A stretch of 64,000 nucleotides of DNA, from the NCBI RefSeq assembly GCF_002583555.1, contig NZ_BEGX01000002.1, positions 62,001 to 126,000 of the forward strand. The letters run 5' to 3'. This DNA comes from Pseudonocardia sp. N23. GTDB taxonomy: Bacteria > Actinomycetota > Actinomycetes > Mycobacteriales > Pseudonocardiaceae. The position numbers and the translations under genes are program-made. How positions within the stretch are numbered: position 1 is the stretch's first letter; each line of letters starts with the position of its first letter. The notes beneath the pieces are model-generated. The model saw only the letters and a list, made by a program, of their open reading frames with translations. It made no database searches and was not told where the DNA came from. Of this stretch, positions 17,555 through 25,617 are shown in pieces.

Positions 17555-18232
17555 TCAGGACCGAGCGGAGTACCTGTGCGCGACGTGGTCCGGGACCAGG
17601 ATGTCGTCGGGCAGCCGGGGGCAGCGCTGCGGCGCCCCCCAGTTCGTCACGATCGGGACGACTCCGGCCCAGCAGCGCGCCGAGGCGATGTCCTCCTCGT
17701 CGTCCCCGGGGGGTCCGGTCCGCACCTTCACGCTGGCCTCCACCATGTCGAGGGACAACAGCACGGTCGCCGCCAGCTCCTTGGTGGTGGGTCCTCGCGC
17801 GTGCTCCCACGAGCCGGGGGCCATGTGGTCGGCCAGCGCCCGGAGACCGGCGAGCTTCTGTCCCTCGTCCTCGACGCGGAGTGCGACCCCGTGGATCACA
17901 GCGCAGCGGTAGTTGACGGAGTGACTGAAGACGGAGCGGGCGTACACGATCCCGTCGACGTGGGTCACCGTCACACACACCGGGGCCCCCTCGGCGGCCG
18001 CCCGAAGGCTCGTGGCGCCGGACGAGCCGTGCAGGTAGAGGGTGTCGCCGATCCTGCCGAAGCTCGTGGGCAGCACGAGAGGTGCGCCGTCGACGACGGT
18101 GCCCAGGTGACACACGACGCCGGCATCCAGCACCGCGTGGAGGTCCCGCCGATCGGTTCTGGCCCGGTCCGGGTAGCGCCCGAGCGTCGTCCTCGTCGTC
18201 GACGACAGCGGCGTCGAATCGATTCCCGTCAC
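17555..18232 (-). CDS. Pyridoxamine 5'-phosphate oxidase-like FMN-binding protein
   Basis: 225-residue split-barrel flavoprotein of the PPOX/NimA-like family. Recognisable segments are CHLGTVVDGAPLVLPTSFGR, DTLYLHGSSGATSLRAAAEG and SVFSHSVNYRCAVIHG, which line the flavin site in this family. Members bind FMN or F420 and reduce varied substrates. GTG 18232 has GAGAGG about 8 nt upstream. It is divergent from the aldehyde dehydrogenase gene and shares a 242-bp upstream region with it. Substrate is unknown. Confidence 0.8.
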   Translation of the reverse strand: MTGIDSTPLSSTTRTTLGRYPDRARTDRRDLHAVLDAGVVCHLGTVVDGAPLVLPTSFGRIGDTLYLHGSSGATSLRAAAEGAPVCVTVTHVDGIVYARSVFSHSVNYRCAVIHGVALRVEDEGQKLAGLRALADHMAPGSWEHARGPTTKELAATVLLSLDMVEASVKVRTGPPGDDEEDIASARCWAGVVPIVTNWGAPQRCPRLPDDILVPDHVAHRYSARS

Positions 18233-18343
18233 TGTTCCAGCCTCTCAAAGCCGTCAAGAGTGGAGACGGTCATTGCGGGAGCGGCGACGACACGGCGGCT
18301 GCCGACGCCCTTGACCCTCTGTCCGCATCGCAAGTACTCTGGA

Positions 18344-18364
18344 CAAGAATCGTTTATATTCTTG
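18344..18364. promoter_or_regulatory. Perfect inverted repeat upstream of the aldehyde dehydrogenase gene
   Basis: Arms CAAGAAT and ATTCTTG separated by 7 bp (CGTTTAT). It is A+T-rich against a very G+C-rich background. The complementary strand contains AAACGATT (18348-18355), which also occurs upstream of the NAMPT operon at 25231-25238, so the same regulator may bind both. Confidence 0.55.
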
Positions 18365-18474
18365 GCCGTCGGCACGGACCCCGGCGCCGTTGCGCGCCTC
18401 CGCAGCCCGCCCCCACACCCGCTTCTGCGACCCGGGGTGCCGTCCGCCCGTCGACGCGTAGCGAAGGAGAGAAC

Positions 18475-19902
18475 ATGCCGAACGCCGACCGGTTCTACAT
18501 CGGGGGCAAGTGGGTCGCCCCGACGACCCCCGCGACCGCGGATCTGATCGATCCGTCCACCGAGCAGGAGATCGGCCGGGTCGCCCTCGGCGGCAGCGAG
18601 GACATCGACCGCGCGGTCGCGGCGGCGCGAGGCGCGTTCGACGCGTTCTCCGAGACGTCCGTGGCCGAGCGTGCCGCGCTCCTCGAGCGCGTGATCGACG
18701 TCTACCGGGCTCGCTCCGCCGACATCGCCGATGCACTGATGGCAGAGATGGGCGCCCCCGCAGGGCTCGCCCACACCGCGCAGGTGGGCGCGGGCCTGGG
18801 CCAGTTCGCGTCCGCACTGGACACGCTGAAGAACTTCGCGTTCGAGGAGACCCGGGGAACGACCCGCATCCGGCACGAACCGATCGGGGTGTGCGGTCTG
18901 ATCACGCCGTGGAACTGGCCGCCGCTGCTCATCGCCGCGAAGGTCGGCCCGGCGCTCGCCGCCGGCTGCACGATGGTGCTCAAGCCGTCGGAGCTCGCAC
19001 CGCTCAACGCAGTGATCATCGCGGAGGTGCTGCACGAGGCCGGGGTTCCCGCCGGGGTGTTCAACCTCGTGCACGGCGACGGTCCGACGGCAGGGGCCGC
19101 GCTGAGTGCGCATCCGGGCGTCGACATGGTCTCGTTCACCGGGTCGACCCGGGCGGGGATCGAGGTCGCCCGCAGCGCGGCCCCGACCGTGAAGCGCGTC
19201 GCACAGGAGCTCGGCGGGAAGTCGGCGAACATCATGCTCGACGACGCCGACTTCGCCACGGTGATCCCGCGCGACCTGGGCGACGTCGTCGCCAACTCCG
19301 GGCAGTCCTGCAACGCCGGGGCCCGGTGGCTGGTACCGCGGTCACGGCTGGACGACGTCGTCGCCCACGCGAAGGCCGCCGCCGAGGCGATCGTCGTGGG
19401 TCCGCCGGACCAGGACGGCGTCACGATCGGCCCGCTGGTCTCACAGGCCGCATACGACAAGGTGCAGCTGCTGCTCGAGGGCGCGGTCGCGAACGGTGCG
19501 ACGATCGTCGCCGGCGGACCGGGACGCCCGGACGGCCTGGACACCGGCTTCTTCGTCCGCCCGACGGTCCTCGCCGACGTCACGAACGACATGGCGATCG
19601 CGCGCGAGGAGATCTTCGGACCGGTCATCACCATCACGACCTATGACGACGAGGACGAGGCCGTCCGGTTGGCCAACGACACCGACTACGGCCTCGCCGG
19701 TTTCGTGTCCTCCGCCGATCCGGAGCGGGCACGTGCGATCGCCCGGCGGATGCGCACCGGGATGGTGCACGTCAACGGCGCCGGACTCGACTTCGCGGGG
19801 GCCTTCGGCGGGTACAAGCAGTCGGGCAACGGACGGGAGTACGCCGACTTCGGACTGCGCGAGTTCCTGGAGGTCAAGTCGGTGTTCGGCTACTCCGCCT
19901 GA
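18475..19902 (+). CDS. NAD(P)-dependent aldehyde dehydrogenase
   Basis: 475-residue ALDH-superfamily enzyme oxidising an aldehyde to the acid. The catalytic Cys279 is in NSGQSCNAGARW and the general base Glu245 in AQELGGKSAN. The cofactor segment ITPWNWPP and the FTGSTRAG motif are present. ATG 18475 follows GAAGGAGAG by about 6 nt. It is convergent with the CoA-transferase gene and may provide the acid that enzyme activates; in that reading glutarate semialdehyde is a candidate substrate. The substrate is inferred from context only. Confidence 0.88.
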   Translation: MPNADRFYIGGKWVAPTTPATADLIDPSTEQEIGRVALGGSEDIDRAVAAARGAFDAFSETSVAERAALLERVIDVYRARSADIADALMAEMGAPAGLAHTAQVGAGLGQFASALDTLKNFAFEETRGTTRIRHEPIGVCGLITPWNWPPLLIAAKVGPALAAGCTMVLKPSELAPLNAVIIAEVLHEAGVPAGVFNLVHGDGPTAGAALSAHPGVDMVSFTGSTRAGIEVARSAAPTVKRVAQELGGKSANIMLDDADFATVIPRDLGDVVANSGQSCNAGARWLVPRSRLDDVVAHAKAAAEAIVVGPPDQDGVTIGPLVSQAAYDKVQLLLEGAVANGATIVAGGPGRPDGLDTGFFVRPTVLADVTNDMAIAREEIFGPVITITTYDDEDEAVRLANDTDYGLAGFVSSADPERARAIARRMRTGMVHVNGAGLDFAGAFGGYKQSGNGREYADFGLREFLEVKSVFGYSA

Positions 19903-19913
19903 CGCGGTCGGGC

Positions 19914-19945
19914 GGTGGTCGGGCACCCGCAGGTGCCCGACCACC
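19914..19945. terminator. Bidirectional hairpin terminator
   Basis: Perfect 14-bp stem GGTGGTCGGGCACC / GGTGCCCGACCACC around a CGCA tetraloop, between the convergent aldehyde dehydrogenase (ends 19902) and CoA-transferase (ends 19955) genes. Confidence 0.8.
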
Positions 19946-19954
19946 GGCGGTGGC

Positions 19955-21085
19955 TCAGGACCGTGCCGGCGGCAGCGTGGGCGGCGCCGTCGAGTAGCGG
20001 ACCGGGGTCGCGGACAGCCGGATCGGGTTGCGGGTCAGCCCGACGGTCGAGCCGTCGTCGCGCGGGAGATCGACGACCGGGTCCAGCCCGAGCGCCTCCG
20101 CGAGCCGGAACGCCCCGGCGACGTCGTTGACGACCCCGGCCGGCACACCGGCGGCGGTGAGCCGGTCGGCCCATTCGGCGGCGGGCAGCCCACGCAGCGG
20201 CGCGCGCAGCGCCGTCGCGAGCAGGTCGCGGTGGGCGACGCGGGCAGGGTTGGTCGCGAAGCGGGGATCGTCGGCGAGGTCGTCGAGGCCGGTCACCCCG
20301 CACAAGGCCCGGAACTGACGATCGTTGCCGACCGCGAGCGCGAGGTCCCGGTCGGCGCACGCAATCAGCTCGTACGGCGCGATGCTGGGGTGACGATTGC
20401 CCAACCGTTGCGGGACCACGCCGCCGACGGTGTAGGCCGCTCCCTGGTTGACCAGTGCGGCGAGCAGGCTCGACAGCAGGTCGACCTCGACACGCTGACC
20501 CTGTCCCGTCGCGTCGCGGTGTCGCAGGGCGGCGAGTACACCGACGGAGGCGAACAGCCCGGCGAGGACGTCCACGAGGGCGACGCCGACCTTCTGGGGC
20601 TCACCGTCGGGTTCACCGGTGATGCTCATGAGCCCTCCGACGGCCTGCACCAGCAGGTCGTAACCCGGCAGCGCCGCGCCGGGCCCCGCGCCGAACCCGG
20701 TGATCGAGCAGTACACCAAGCGTGGGCTCTCGGCACACAGCTCGTCAGGTCCGAGTCCGAGCCGCTCCATCACTCCCGGCCGGAAGTTCTCGACGACGAC
20801 ATCGGCCCCGAGTGCGGCGCGACGTGCCGCGGCCCGGTCGCGCGGGTCGGCGAGGTCCCAGGTGACGGAGGTCTTGTTCCGGTTGACCGACTGGAAGTAG
20901 GTGGCCGCGCCACGGTCGTCGTGGGGCGGACCCCACGCGCGGGTGTCGTCACCGAGCGGCGGGCGCTCGACCTTCGTCACCGTGGCCCCGAGGTCCGCGA
21001 GGACCATCGTCGCGAACGGTCCGGCGAGAACTCGCGAGAAGTCCAGGACGTTCAGGGAACCGAGCGCGGTGTGCGGCGACGTCAT
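19955..21085 (-). CDS. Class III (CaiB/BaiF family) CoA-transferase
   Basis: 376-residue family III CoA-transferase. It shows the N-terminal LDFSRVLAGPFATMVLADLG, the VENFRPGVMERLGLG segment, and the catalytic Asp in GYDLLVQAVGGLMS. These enzymes move CoA between carboxylic acids. With a glutaryl-CoA dehydrogenase at 29211 and an aldehyde dehydrogenase next door, a glutarate CoA-transferase role (as for GcdG/SUGCT) is plausible; the family alone does not prove it. ATG 21085. An AAAC-type half-site (21101-21113) lies just upstream. Confidence 0.85.
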   Translation of the reverse strand: MTSPHTALGSLNVLDFSRVLAGPFATMVLADLGATVTKVERPPLGDDTRAWGPPHDDRGAATYFQSVNRNKTSVTWDLADPRDRAAARRAALGADVVVENFRPGVMERLGLGPDELCAESPRLVYCSITGFGAGPGAALPGYDLLVQAVGGLMSITGEPDGEPQKVGVALVDVLAGLFASVGVLAALRHRDATGQGQRVEVDLLSSLLAALVNQGAAYTVGGVVPQRLGNRHPSIAPYELIACADRDLALAVGNDRQFRALCGVTGLDDLADDPRFATNPARVAHRDLLATALRAPLRGLPAAEWADRLTAAGVPAGVVNDVAGAFRLAEALGLDPVVDLPRDDGSTVGLTRNPIRLSATPVRYSTAPPTLPPARS

Positions 21086-21410
21086 CTGACCCCTTCGGTG
21101 GAATGGTTTCCAGACCGTAAGGGCGATGTGTCGACCACGTCAACGACGTGGGCCGCCGACTCGGTCGCCCTCGGCCGACGCCACTTCAGGGGCAGGTGAA
21201 TGGGCATGCACTGGCCACTACCGCCGCGGGCTCGCGAGGTGACCCAGTTGGTCGACGGCCGGATCAGGGGTTGACCACAGTGAGGACCTTGGGCAGACTA
21301 GAAACGACTCCACCGCCTGCCCCTCCTCGCTGGGACAACCGCGGCAATGGCAGAGCATAAACCTTTCTCGCACGCTGCGACGAGCTCGAACCTCAGAGAG
21401 GAGACGTGCC
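21086..21410. promoter_or_regulatory. Divergent control region of CoA-transferase and cupin operons
   Basis: 325 bp with no gene. It holds two copies of the proposed LacI-type operator core: GAATGGTTTCCAG at 21101-21113 (reading CTGGAAACCATTC towards the CoA-transferase) and TAGAAACGACTC at 21299-21310 before the cupin operon. A TTGACC at 21271-21276 could be a -35 box for the rightward operon. Confidence 0.5.
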
Positions 21411-21878
21411 GTGACGGACCACGACCCCGCCGCCCGCAACGCACGCCGGTTCCCGCGGGTGATCGTGCCCGACGAGATCGACAAGATGCCCGTGCTCACG
21501 TTCAACACCGGCATCACGACGAACATCTTCCTGTCCCGGGAGCGCGACGACGCGCGCTACTTCCGGCACGGCTACTGCTACGGCGAGCCCGACCACCTGC
21601 CGTACCAGTGGGAGCAGCGCGACTTCGACGAGACGCACTACGTCCTCGACGGCCGGATCCACGTCGTGGTCGAGGACGCGGCCGGCCGCACGATCGTCCT
21701 CGAGGCGACGGTGGGCGAGCACATCTACCTGCCTGCGGGCTACACCTACCGGCTGGAGGCGACCGGGGTCGCCTACAAGTTCTTCTGGACCTCCGGGCCG
21801 TCCCCGAAGGTCGGCGTCGCCGACGCGCCCGAGTACAGCCGTGAGCTGTCCGCGCTGCGCACCTCCGAGGGGAGCTGA
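21411..21878 (+). CDS. Cupin-fold protein (EutQ-like)
   Basis: 155-residue cupin. The core reads EQRDFDETHYVLDGRIHVV (motif 1) and VGEHIYLPAGYTYRLEATG (motif 2). The motif 1 His residues are partly replaced, as in many EutQ-like cupins, so metal binding is uncertain. GTG 21411 follows GAGAGGAGA. It is first of a tight run: the next start lies 2 nt beyond its stop. Function unknown; in this context it could act on a ring-opened or enamine intermediate, which is speculation. Confidence 0.7.
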   Translation: MTDHDPAARNARRFPRVIVPDEIDKMPVLTFNTGITTNIFLSRERDDARYFRHGYCYGEPDHLPYQWEQRDFDETHYVLDGRIHVVVEDAAGRTIVLEATVGEHIYLPAGYTYRLEATGVAYKFFWTSGPSPKVGVADAPEYSRELSALRTSEGS

Positions 21879-21880
21879 TC

Positions 21881-22396
21881 ATGGCCGTGACCGCCAGCAC
21901 CTGGCAGCCCCTGCGCGGCGACAAGCGCTGGGCCTACCTCTCGCGCGCCAGGACCATCAGGCTCGCGACCACGAACGACGACGGGAGCATCTACCTGTCG
22001 CCGCTGTGGCTCGTCGTCCACGACCGCACGATCTACATCCCGATCGACGCAGCCTCACGCCACGGCGCCAACGTGGCGGCCGGGCGGCCGATGTCGGCAC
22101 TGGTGGACCAGGGTGAGGAGTACGCGACGGTCAGCGGGGTCCGGATCACCGGGACGATGCGACCGATCGACGACGAGGCGCTCGCCACGACGCTCGCCCA
22201 GCTCGTCCACGACAAGTACTTCCACGTCGGCCACCCGTACGTCGAGCAGTACCTGGAGTTCGGCGAGGTCGCCGGCCGCACCTACTACGAGCTGGTGCCC
22301 GACAGGATGATCGGCTGGGACATGCGTGAGATCAACGTGATCGCCATGCCCGAGGCCCGGGTACTCCCGGACCACGTCGGGGATCGGCTCCTGTGA
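21881..22396 (+). CDS. PPOX-family flavin/F420-binding protein
   Basis: 171-residue split-barrel protein. Family segments are SRARTIRLATTNDDGSIYLS, LWLVVHDRTIYIPIDAAS and YATVSGVRITGTMRPID. Members of this actinobacterial branch use FMN or F420 for redox or isomerisation reactions on unsaturated substrates. ATG 21881 begins 2 nt after the cupin stop, and its TGA overlaps the next GTG. As the only intact small redox protein in the operon, it is a candidate for reducing a pathway intermediate. Not proven. Confidence 0.75.
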   Translation: MAVTASTWQPLRGDKRWAYLSRARTIRLATTNDDGSIYLSPLWLVVHDRTIYIPIDAASRHGANVAAGRPMSALVDQGEEYATVSGVRITGTMRPIDDEALATTLAQLVHDKYFHVGHPYVEQYLEFGEVAGRTYYELVPDRMIGWDMREINVIAMPEARVLPDHVGDRLL

Positions 22397-23169
22397 GCGC
22401 GTCCGGCGGGAGCGGACCGCTGCGGGTGTTGTTCGCCGGTGAGTCGTGGATCAAGCACACGATCCACATGAAGGGCTTCGACCAGTTCCACAGCACCGAG
22501 TACGAGGAGGGCGCAGGCGACTTCCTGGCGGCGCTCGACCGTGAGGGCTTCGACGTCACCTACGTCCGCGGGCACGAGATCTCCTCGCGGTTCCCGCGCT
22601 CGGCCCGCCAGCTCGACGACTTCGACGTCGTCGTGCTGTCCGACATCGGCTCCAACTCGTTCCTGCTGCCCGACGAGACCTTCCTGCGCTCCGAACGCAG
22701 CACGAACCGGCTGGCCCTGCTGCGGGACTGGACACGCGCGGGTGGCGGGCTGGTCATGATCGGCGGATACATGTCGTTCACCGGCTTCGAGGGCAAGGCG
22801 CGCTTCGGCATGACACCGCTGGCCGACGTCCTACCGGTGCGGATGCTCGACCACGACGACCGCATCGAGGACCCCGAGGGCGTCAAGGCGGACTTCGACG
22901 AACCCGCTCACGCCGTGCTCGGTGGTACCCCCGCCGAGTGGCCGCCGCTGTTGGGGTACAACCGTGTGATCGCCAAGCCCGACGCGACGACCGTGGCCCG
23001 TGCAGGGGACGACCCCCTGCTGGTGGTCGGGTCGGCAGGCGAGGGCCGCTCCGTCGCGTTCACGTCGGACCTGGCACCCCACTGGGCGCCGCCGGAGTTC
23101 GTCGGGTGGCAGCACTACCAGAGACTGTGGGCGTCCATCCTCGGCTGGGCGGCCGGCTCGCGCCCCTAG
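22393..23169 (+). CDS. GATase1-like protein (putative glutamine amidotransferase fold)
   Basis: 258 residues resembling the GATase1-like family often found in sugar and carboxylate catabolic operons. Features: LRVLFAGESWIKHTIHMKGF, DVVVLSDIGSNSFLLPD, RAGGGLVMIGGYMSFTGFEG, and GRSVAFTSDLAPHWAPPEFV. The expected nucleophile elbow position lacks the Cys of true amidotransferases (it reads MIGGYMSF), so amidotransferase activity is doubtful. The GTG start overlaps the preceding stop by 4 nt. It is translationally coupled within the cupin operon. Function unknown. Confidence 0.65.
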   Translation: MSASGGSGPLRVLFAGESWIKHTIHMKGFDQFHSTEYEEGAGDFLAALDREGFDVTYVRGHEISSRFPRSARQLDDFDVVVLSDIGSNSFLLPDETFLRSERSTNRLALLRDWTRAGGGLVMIGGYMSFTGFEGKARFGMTPLADVLPVRMLDHDDRIEDPEGVKADFDEPAHAVLGGTPAEWPPLLGYNRVIAKPDATTVARAGDDPLLVVGSAGEGRSVAFTSDLAPHWAPPEFVGWQHYQRLWASILGWAAGSRP

Positions 23170-23180
23170 GAGGTCCACCC

Positions 23181-24209
23181 GTGGTATCACGCCGTCGGCC
23201 CACGATGAAGGACGTCGCGGAGCACGCGAACGTCTCGATCAGCACGGTCAGCTACGTGCTGAACGACAGCGGGCCGGTCGCGCCCGAGCGTCGCAACCGT
23301 GTGCTCGACGCGATCCGCCTGCTCGACTACTCCCCCAACGAGTCGGCGCGCAGCCTCAAGCGGCGCTCGGCGTCGACGATCGCAATGGTCGTGCCCGACC
23401 TGACCAACCAGTTCTTCGCGATGGTCGCGGAGGGTGTGTACCGGGCCGCGTCGGCAGTCGACGTCCTCGTCGTGCTCGTGCTGCCCGACGCAACCGAGCT
23501 CCCCGAGGAGAGCCAGGCGAAGCTGCTGCGCAGCCAACGGGTCGACGGCGTGATCTACCTGTCCGGGACGGGCTCGATGCCGGCGGCGATCTACGACCTC
23601 GCCCGGTCGGGGCCCGTCGTACTGGTCGACGAGCAGATCCCGGGCCGTGACCTGCCGGCGGTCGTGTGCGACTCCCGGCGCGGTGCCCGCGAGGTTGCCG
23701 CCCATGTGCTGGCTCAGCAGCACCGCAGGCTGGCCGTGATCGGTGGGCCCCCTGCACTGTGGACGGCGCAGCAACGCCTCGCCGGCTACCGCGAGGCGTT
23801 CGCCGGGGCCGGCATCGACCCCGACTCGGTCCCGGTCCACATCGGGGACTACCGCCAGGAGTCGGGTTACGCCGCTGCGGCGACGATCCTGTGCCGTCCC
23901 GAGTCGGAGCGGCCCACCGCCCTGCTCTGCGCGAACGACCTGATGGCGATCGGCGCCATCGAGTGCCTGAAGGCCAACGGGCTGCGGATCCCCGAGGACG
24001 TCAGCGTCGTGGGCTTCGACGACCTTCCCATCTCCAGCATGCTGACCCCGGCTCTGACCAGCGTGCGTCAGCCCGCCTACGACATGGGCCACGAAGCCGC
24101 CCGGGTGCTGTTCGACCTGCTCGAGGGCAAGGAGCACGACACCCGTGACCCGCTCCCGGCCGATGTGCGGATCCGTGACAGCGTCAGCGTGCCGAAGGAG
24201 CACAGATGA
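23181..24209 (+). CDS. LacI-family transcriptional regulator
   Basis: 342 residues. The N-terminal helix-turn-helix is typical: TMKDVAEHANVSISTVSYVL with hinge helix NESARSLKRRSA. The periplasmic-binding-protein-like effector domain follows, with the usual C-terminal PEDVSVVGFDDLPISSMLTP. GTG 23181 has AGGAGG 8 nt upstream. The stop overlaps the ribokinase ATG. LacI regulators of this kind sense a sugar or nucleoside. The recurrent AAACGAYT sites around 18.35, 21.1-21.3 and 25.2-25.6 kb resemble LacI half-operators and are its likely targets (inference). Confidence 0.88.
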   Translation: MVSRRRPTMKDVAEHANVSISTVSYVLNDSGPVAPERRNRVLDAIRLLDYSPNESARSLKRRSASTIAMVVPDLTNQFFAMVAEGVYRAASAVDVLVVLVLPDATELPEESQAKLLRSQRVDGVIYLSGTGSMPAAIYDLARSGPVVLVDEQIPGRDLPAVVCDSRRGAREVAAHVLAQQHRRLAVIGGPPALWTAQQRLAGYREAFAGAGIDPDSVPVHIGDYRQESGYAAAATILCRPESERPTALLCANDLMAIGAIECLKANGLRIPEDVSVVGFDDLPISSMLTPALTSVRQPAYDMGHEAARVLFDLLEGKEHDTRDPLPADVRIRDSVSVPKEHR

Positions 24210-25171
24210 CGGCGCGTGATGTCGTGGTGGTCGGTGCGGTCAACGTCGACATGGTCGTGACGGCGCCTCGTCTGCCCGGGCCCGGCGAGACGGTCGTGGG
24301 ACCCGGTGTGCGCCGCCACGGCGGCGGGAAGGGCGCCAATGCCGCGGTCGCCGCGGCCCGCGTCGGCGCGCTCGTGCACCACGTCGGCGCGGTCGGCGAC
24401 GACGACCTCGGCGCGACGGCCCTGCGCGAGCTGCGAGCCGAGGGTGTCGGCACCGACGACGTCGCCGTCGTCGCAGCGGCGACCGGGGTCGCGCTCATCG
24501 TGGTCGACGACGCGGGCGAGAACCAGATCGCCGTCGGCGCCGGGGCCAACGACCTGCTCGCCGACGCCGTGGTCACCTCCGCGCTGGAACGCCTGTCGTC
24601 CGCTGCGGCCTGCGTCCTGGTCAGCACCGAGGTGCCGGCAGCAGCGGTCGAGGCCGCGGTCCGCGCGGCGTCGGCCGCCGGGGTGCGCTGTGTCCTGAAC
24701 CCGGCACCCGTCATCCCGGCCGTCGTGGAGCTGCTCGACCTCGGACCGGTACTCACCCCCAACACCGGGGAACTCTTCGCGCTCGCGGCCGCAGCCGGCC
24801 TCGACAGCGGCTGGGGCTCGGCACCGCCACGCGCGTCACCGGCGTGCAAGGAGATCCTGACCTGCGCGCAGGCCCTCGTGGGTCGGACGCGCGCGGCGGT
24901 CCTGGTCACGCTCGGTGGCGACGGCGTCCTGGTCGTCGATCCGGACGGCTCCGCCCGCCATCTCGAGCCACTCCAGGTCGAGGTGCGGGACACGACCGGC
25001 GCGGGAGACACGTTCAACGGGGTGCTCGCCGCGGGGCTCGCGGCGGGCCGCGACATCCACGATGCGGCGCGGGTGGCCACGGTGGCCGCCGGGCTCTCGG
25101 TGACCGCGGACGGTGCGCGGGGCGGTATGCCGTCCGCCGACGTCCTGGCCGCGGCCCTCGCCGCCTCGTAG
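24206..25171 (+). CDS. rbsK: Ribokinase-like PfkB carbohydrate kinase
   Basis: 321 residues of the ribokinase family, phosphorylating ribose to ribose 5-phosphate with ATP. Features: VVVGAVNVDMVVTAPRLPGP, GGGKGANAAVAAAR, the LNPAPV segment, LVTLGGDGVLVV, and the catalytic Asp in TTGAGDTFNGVLAAG. It overlaps the LacI gene by 4 nt, making it the last gene of that operon. With a nucleoside hydrolase and PRPP synthetase 3-6 kb downstream it can return free ribose to PRPP. Substrate could also be another pentose or nucleoside. Confidence 0.82.
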   Translation: MTARDVVVVGAVNVDMVVTAPRLPGPGETVVGPGVRRHGGGKGANAAVAAARVGALVHHVGAVGDDDLGATALRELRAEGVGTDDVAVVAAATGVALIVVDDAGENQIAVGAGANDLLADAVVTSALERLSSAAACVLVSTEVPAAAVEAAVRAASAAGVRCVLNPAPVIPAVVELLDLGPVLTPNTGELFALAAAAGLDSGWGSAPPRASPACKEILTCAQALVGRTRAAVLVTLGGDGVLVVDPDGSARHLEPLQVEVRDTTGAGDTFNGVLAAGLAAGRDIHDAARVATVAAGLSVTADGARGGMPSADVLAAALAAS

Positions 25172-25617
25172 CGCTCCCGCCCGACCCCGCTCTTCCGCCC
25201 CTGCGCCCGAGGAAGCCGCTGCCATGGTCGAAACGATTATATTTCGGCGGATCGAGCCGTCAGCATTCCATCGTCGCGCGCGGTCCACCCACGGCCGACT
25301 GGACCGGCCCATTTCATCGGACCCCGTCATGATCTGGGGCAATCAATGGATCAGTGACGTACTCGGCCGAGGGTCGCACCGCGCGACAGCCACGGCCCTG
25401 CCCGGATTCGGAGAAGAGATGAGTTGACGGTCACACTAGAAACGTTAACATCGTGTTGCTGCACGTCTCGACGCCTAGTGGTCAGTCAGGCGGATACGCA
25501 AGGCTGCTTGTCCGCGTAGAACCCCGGTTCCACGCATCCAGGTCCATGTCTGCCGTGTCATTCGAAGGCGACACGGCCAGTCGGTAGAAACGACTCTCGT
25601 GGAAGGTGAACGAGCCG
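25172..25617 (+). promoter_or_regulatory. Control region of the NAMPT operon
   Basis: 446 bp without a gene. It contains three AAACG sites: the near-palindrome CGAAA-N8-TTTCG at 25229-25246, CTAGAAACGTTAACAT at 25436-25451, and TAGAAACGACTC at 25585-25596. The last is a 12-base exact match to 21299-21310. A possible promoter is TTGACG (25424-25429) with TAACAT (25446-25451), 16 bp apart. The middle operator overlaps this -10, as a LacI repressor site would. Confidence 0.55.

Noticed and set aside
16996-17916. An intact 306-residue plus-strand protein starting in the nitrilase remnant
   Set aside because: Only the first third resembles nitrilase; the rest is Arg/Pro-rich shadow of the minus-strand PPOX gene.
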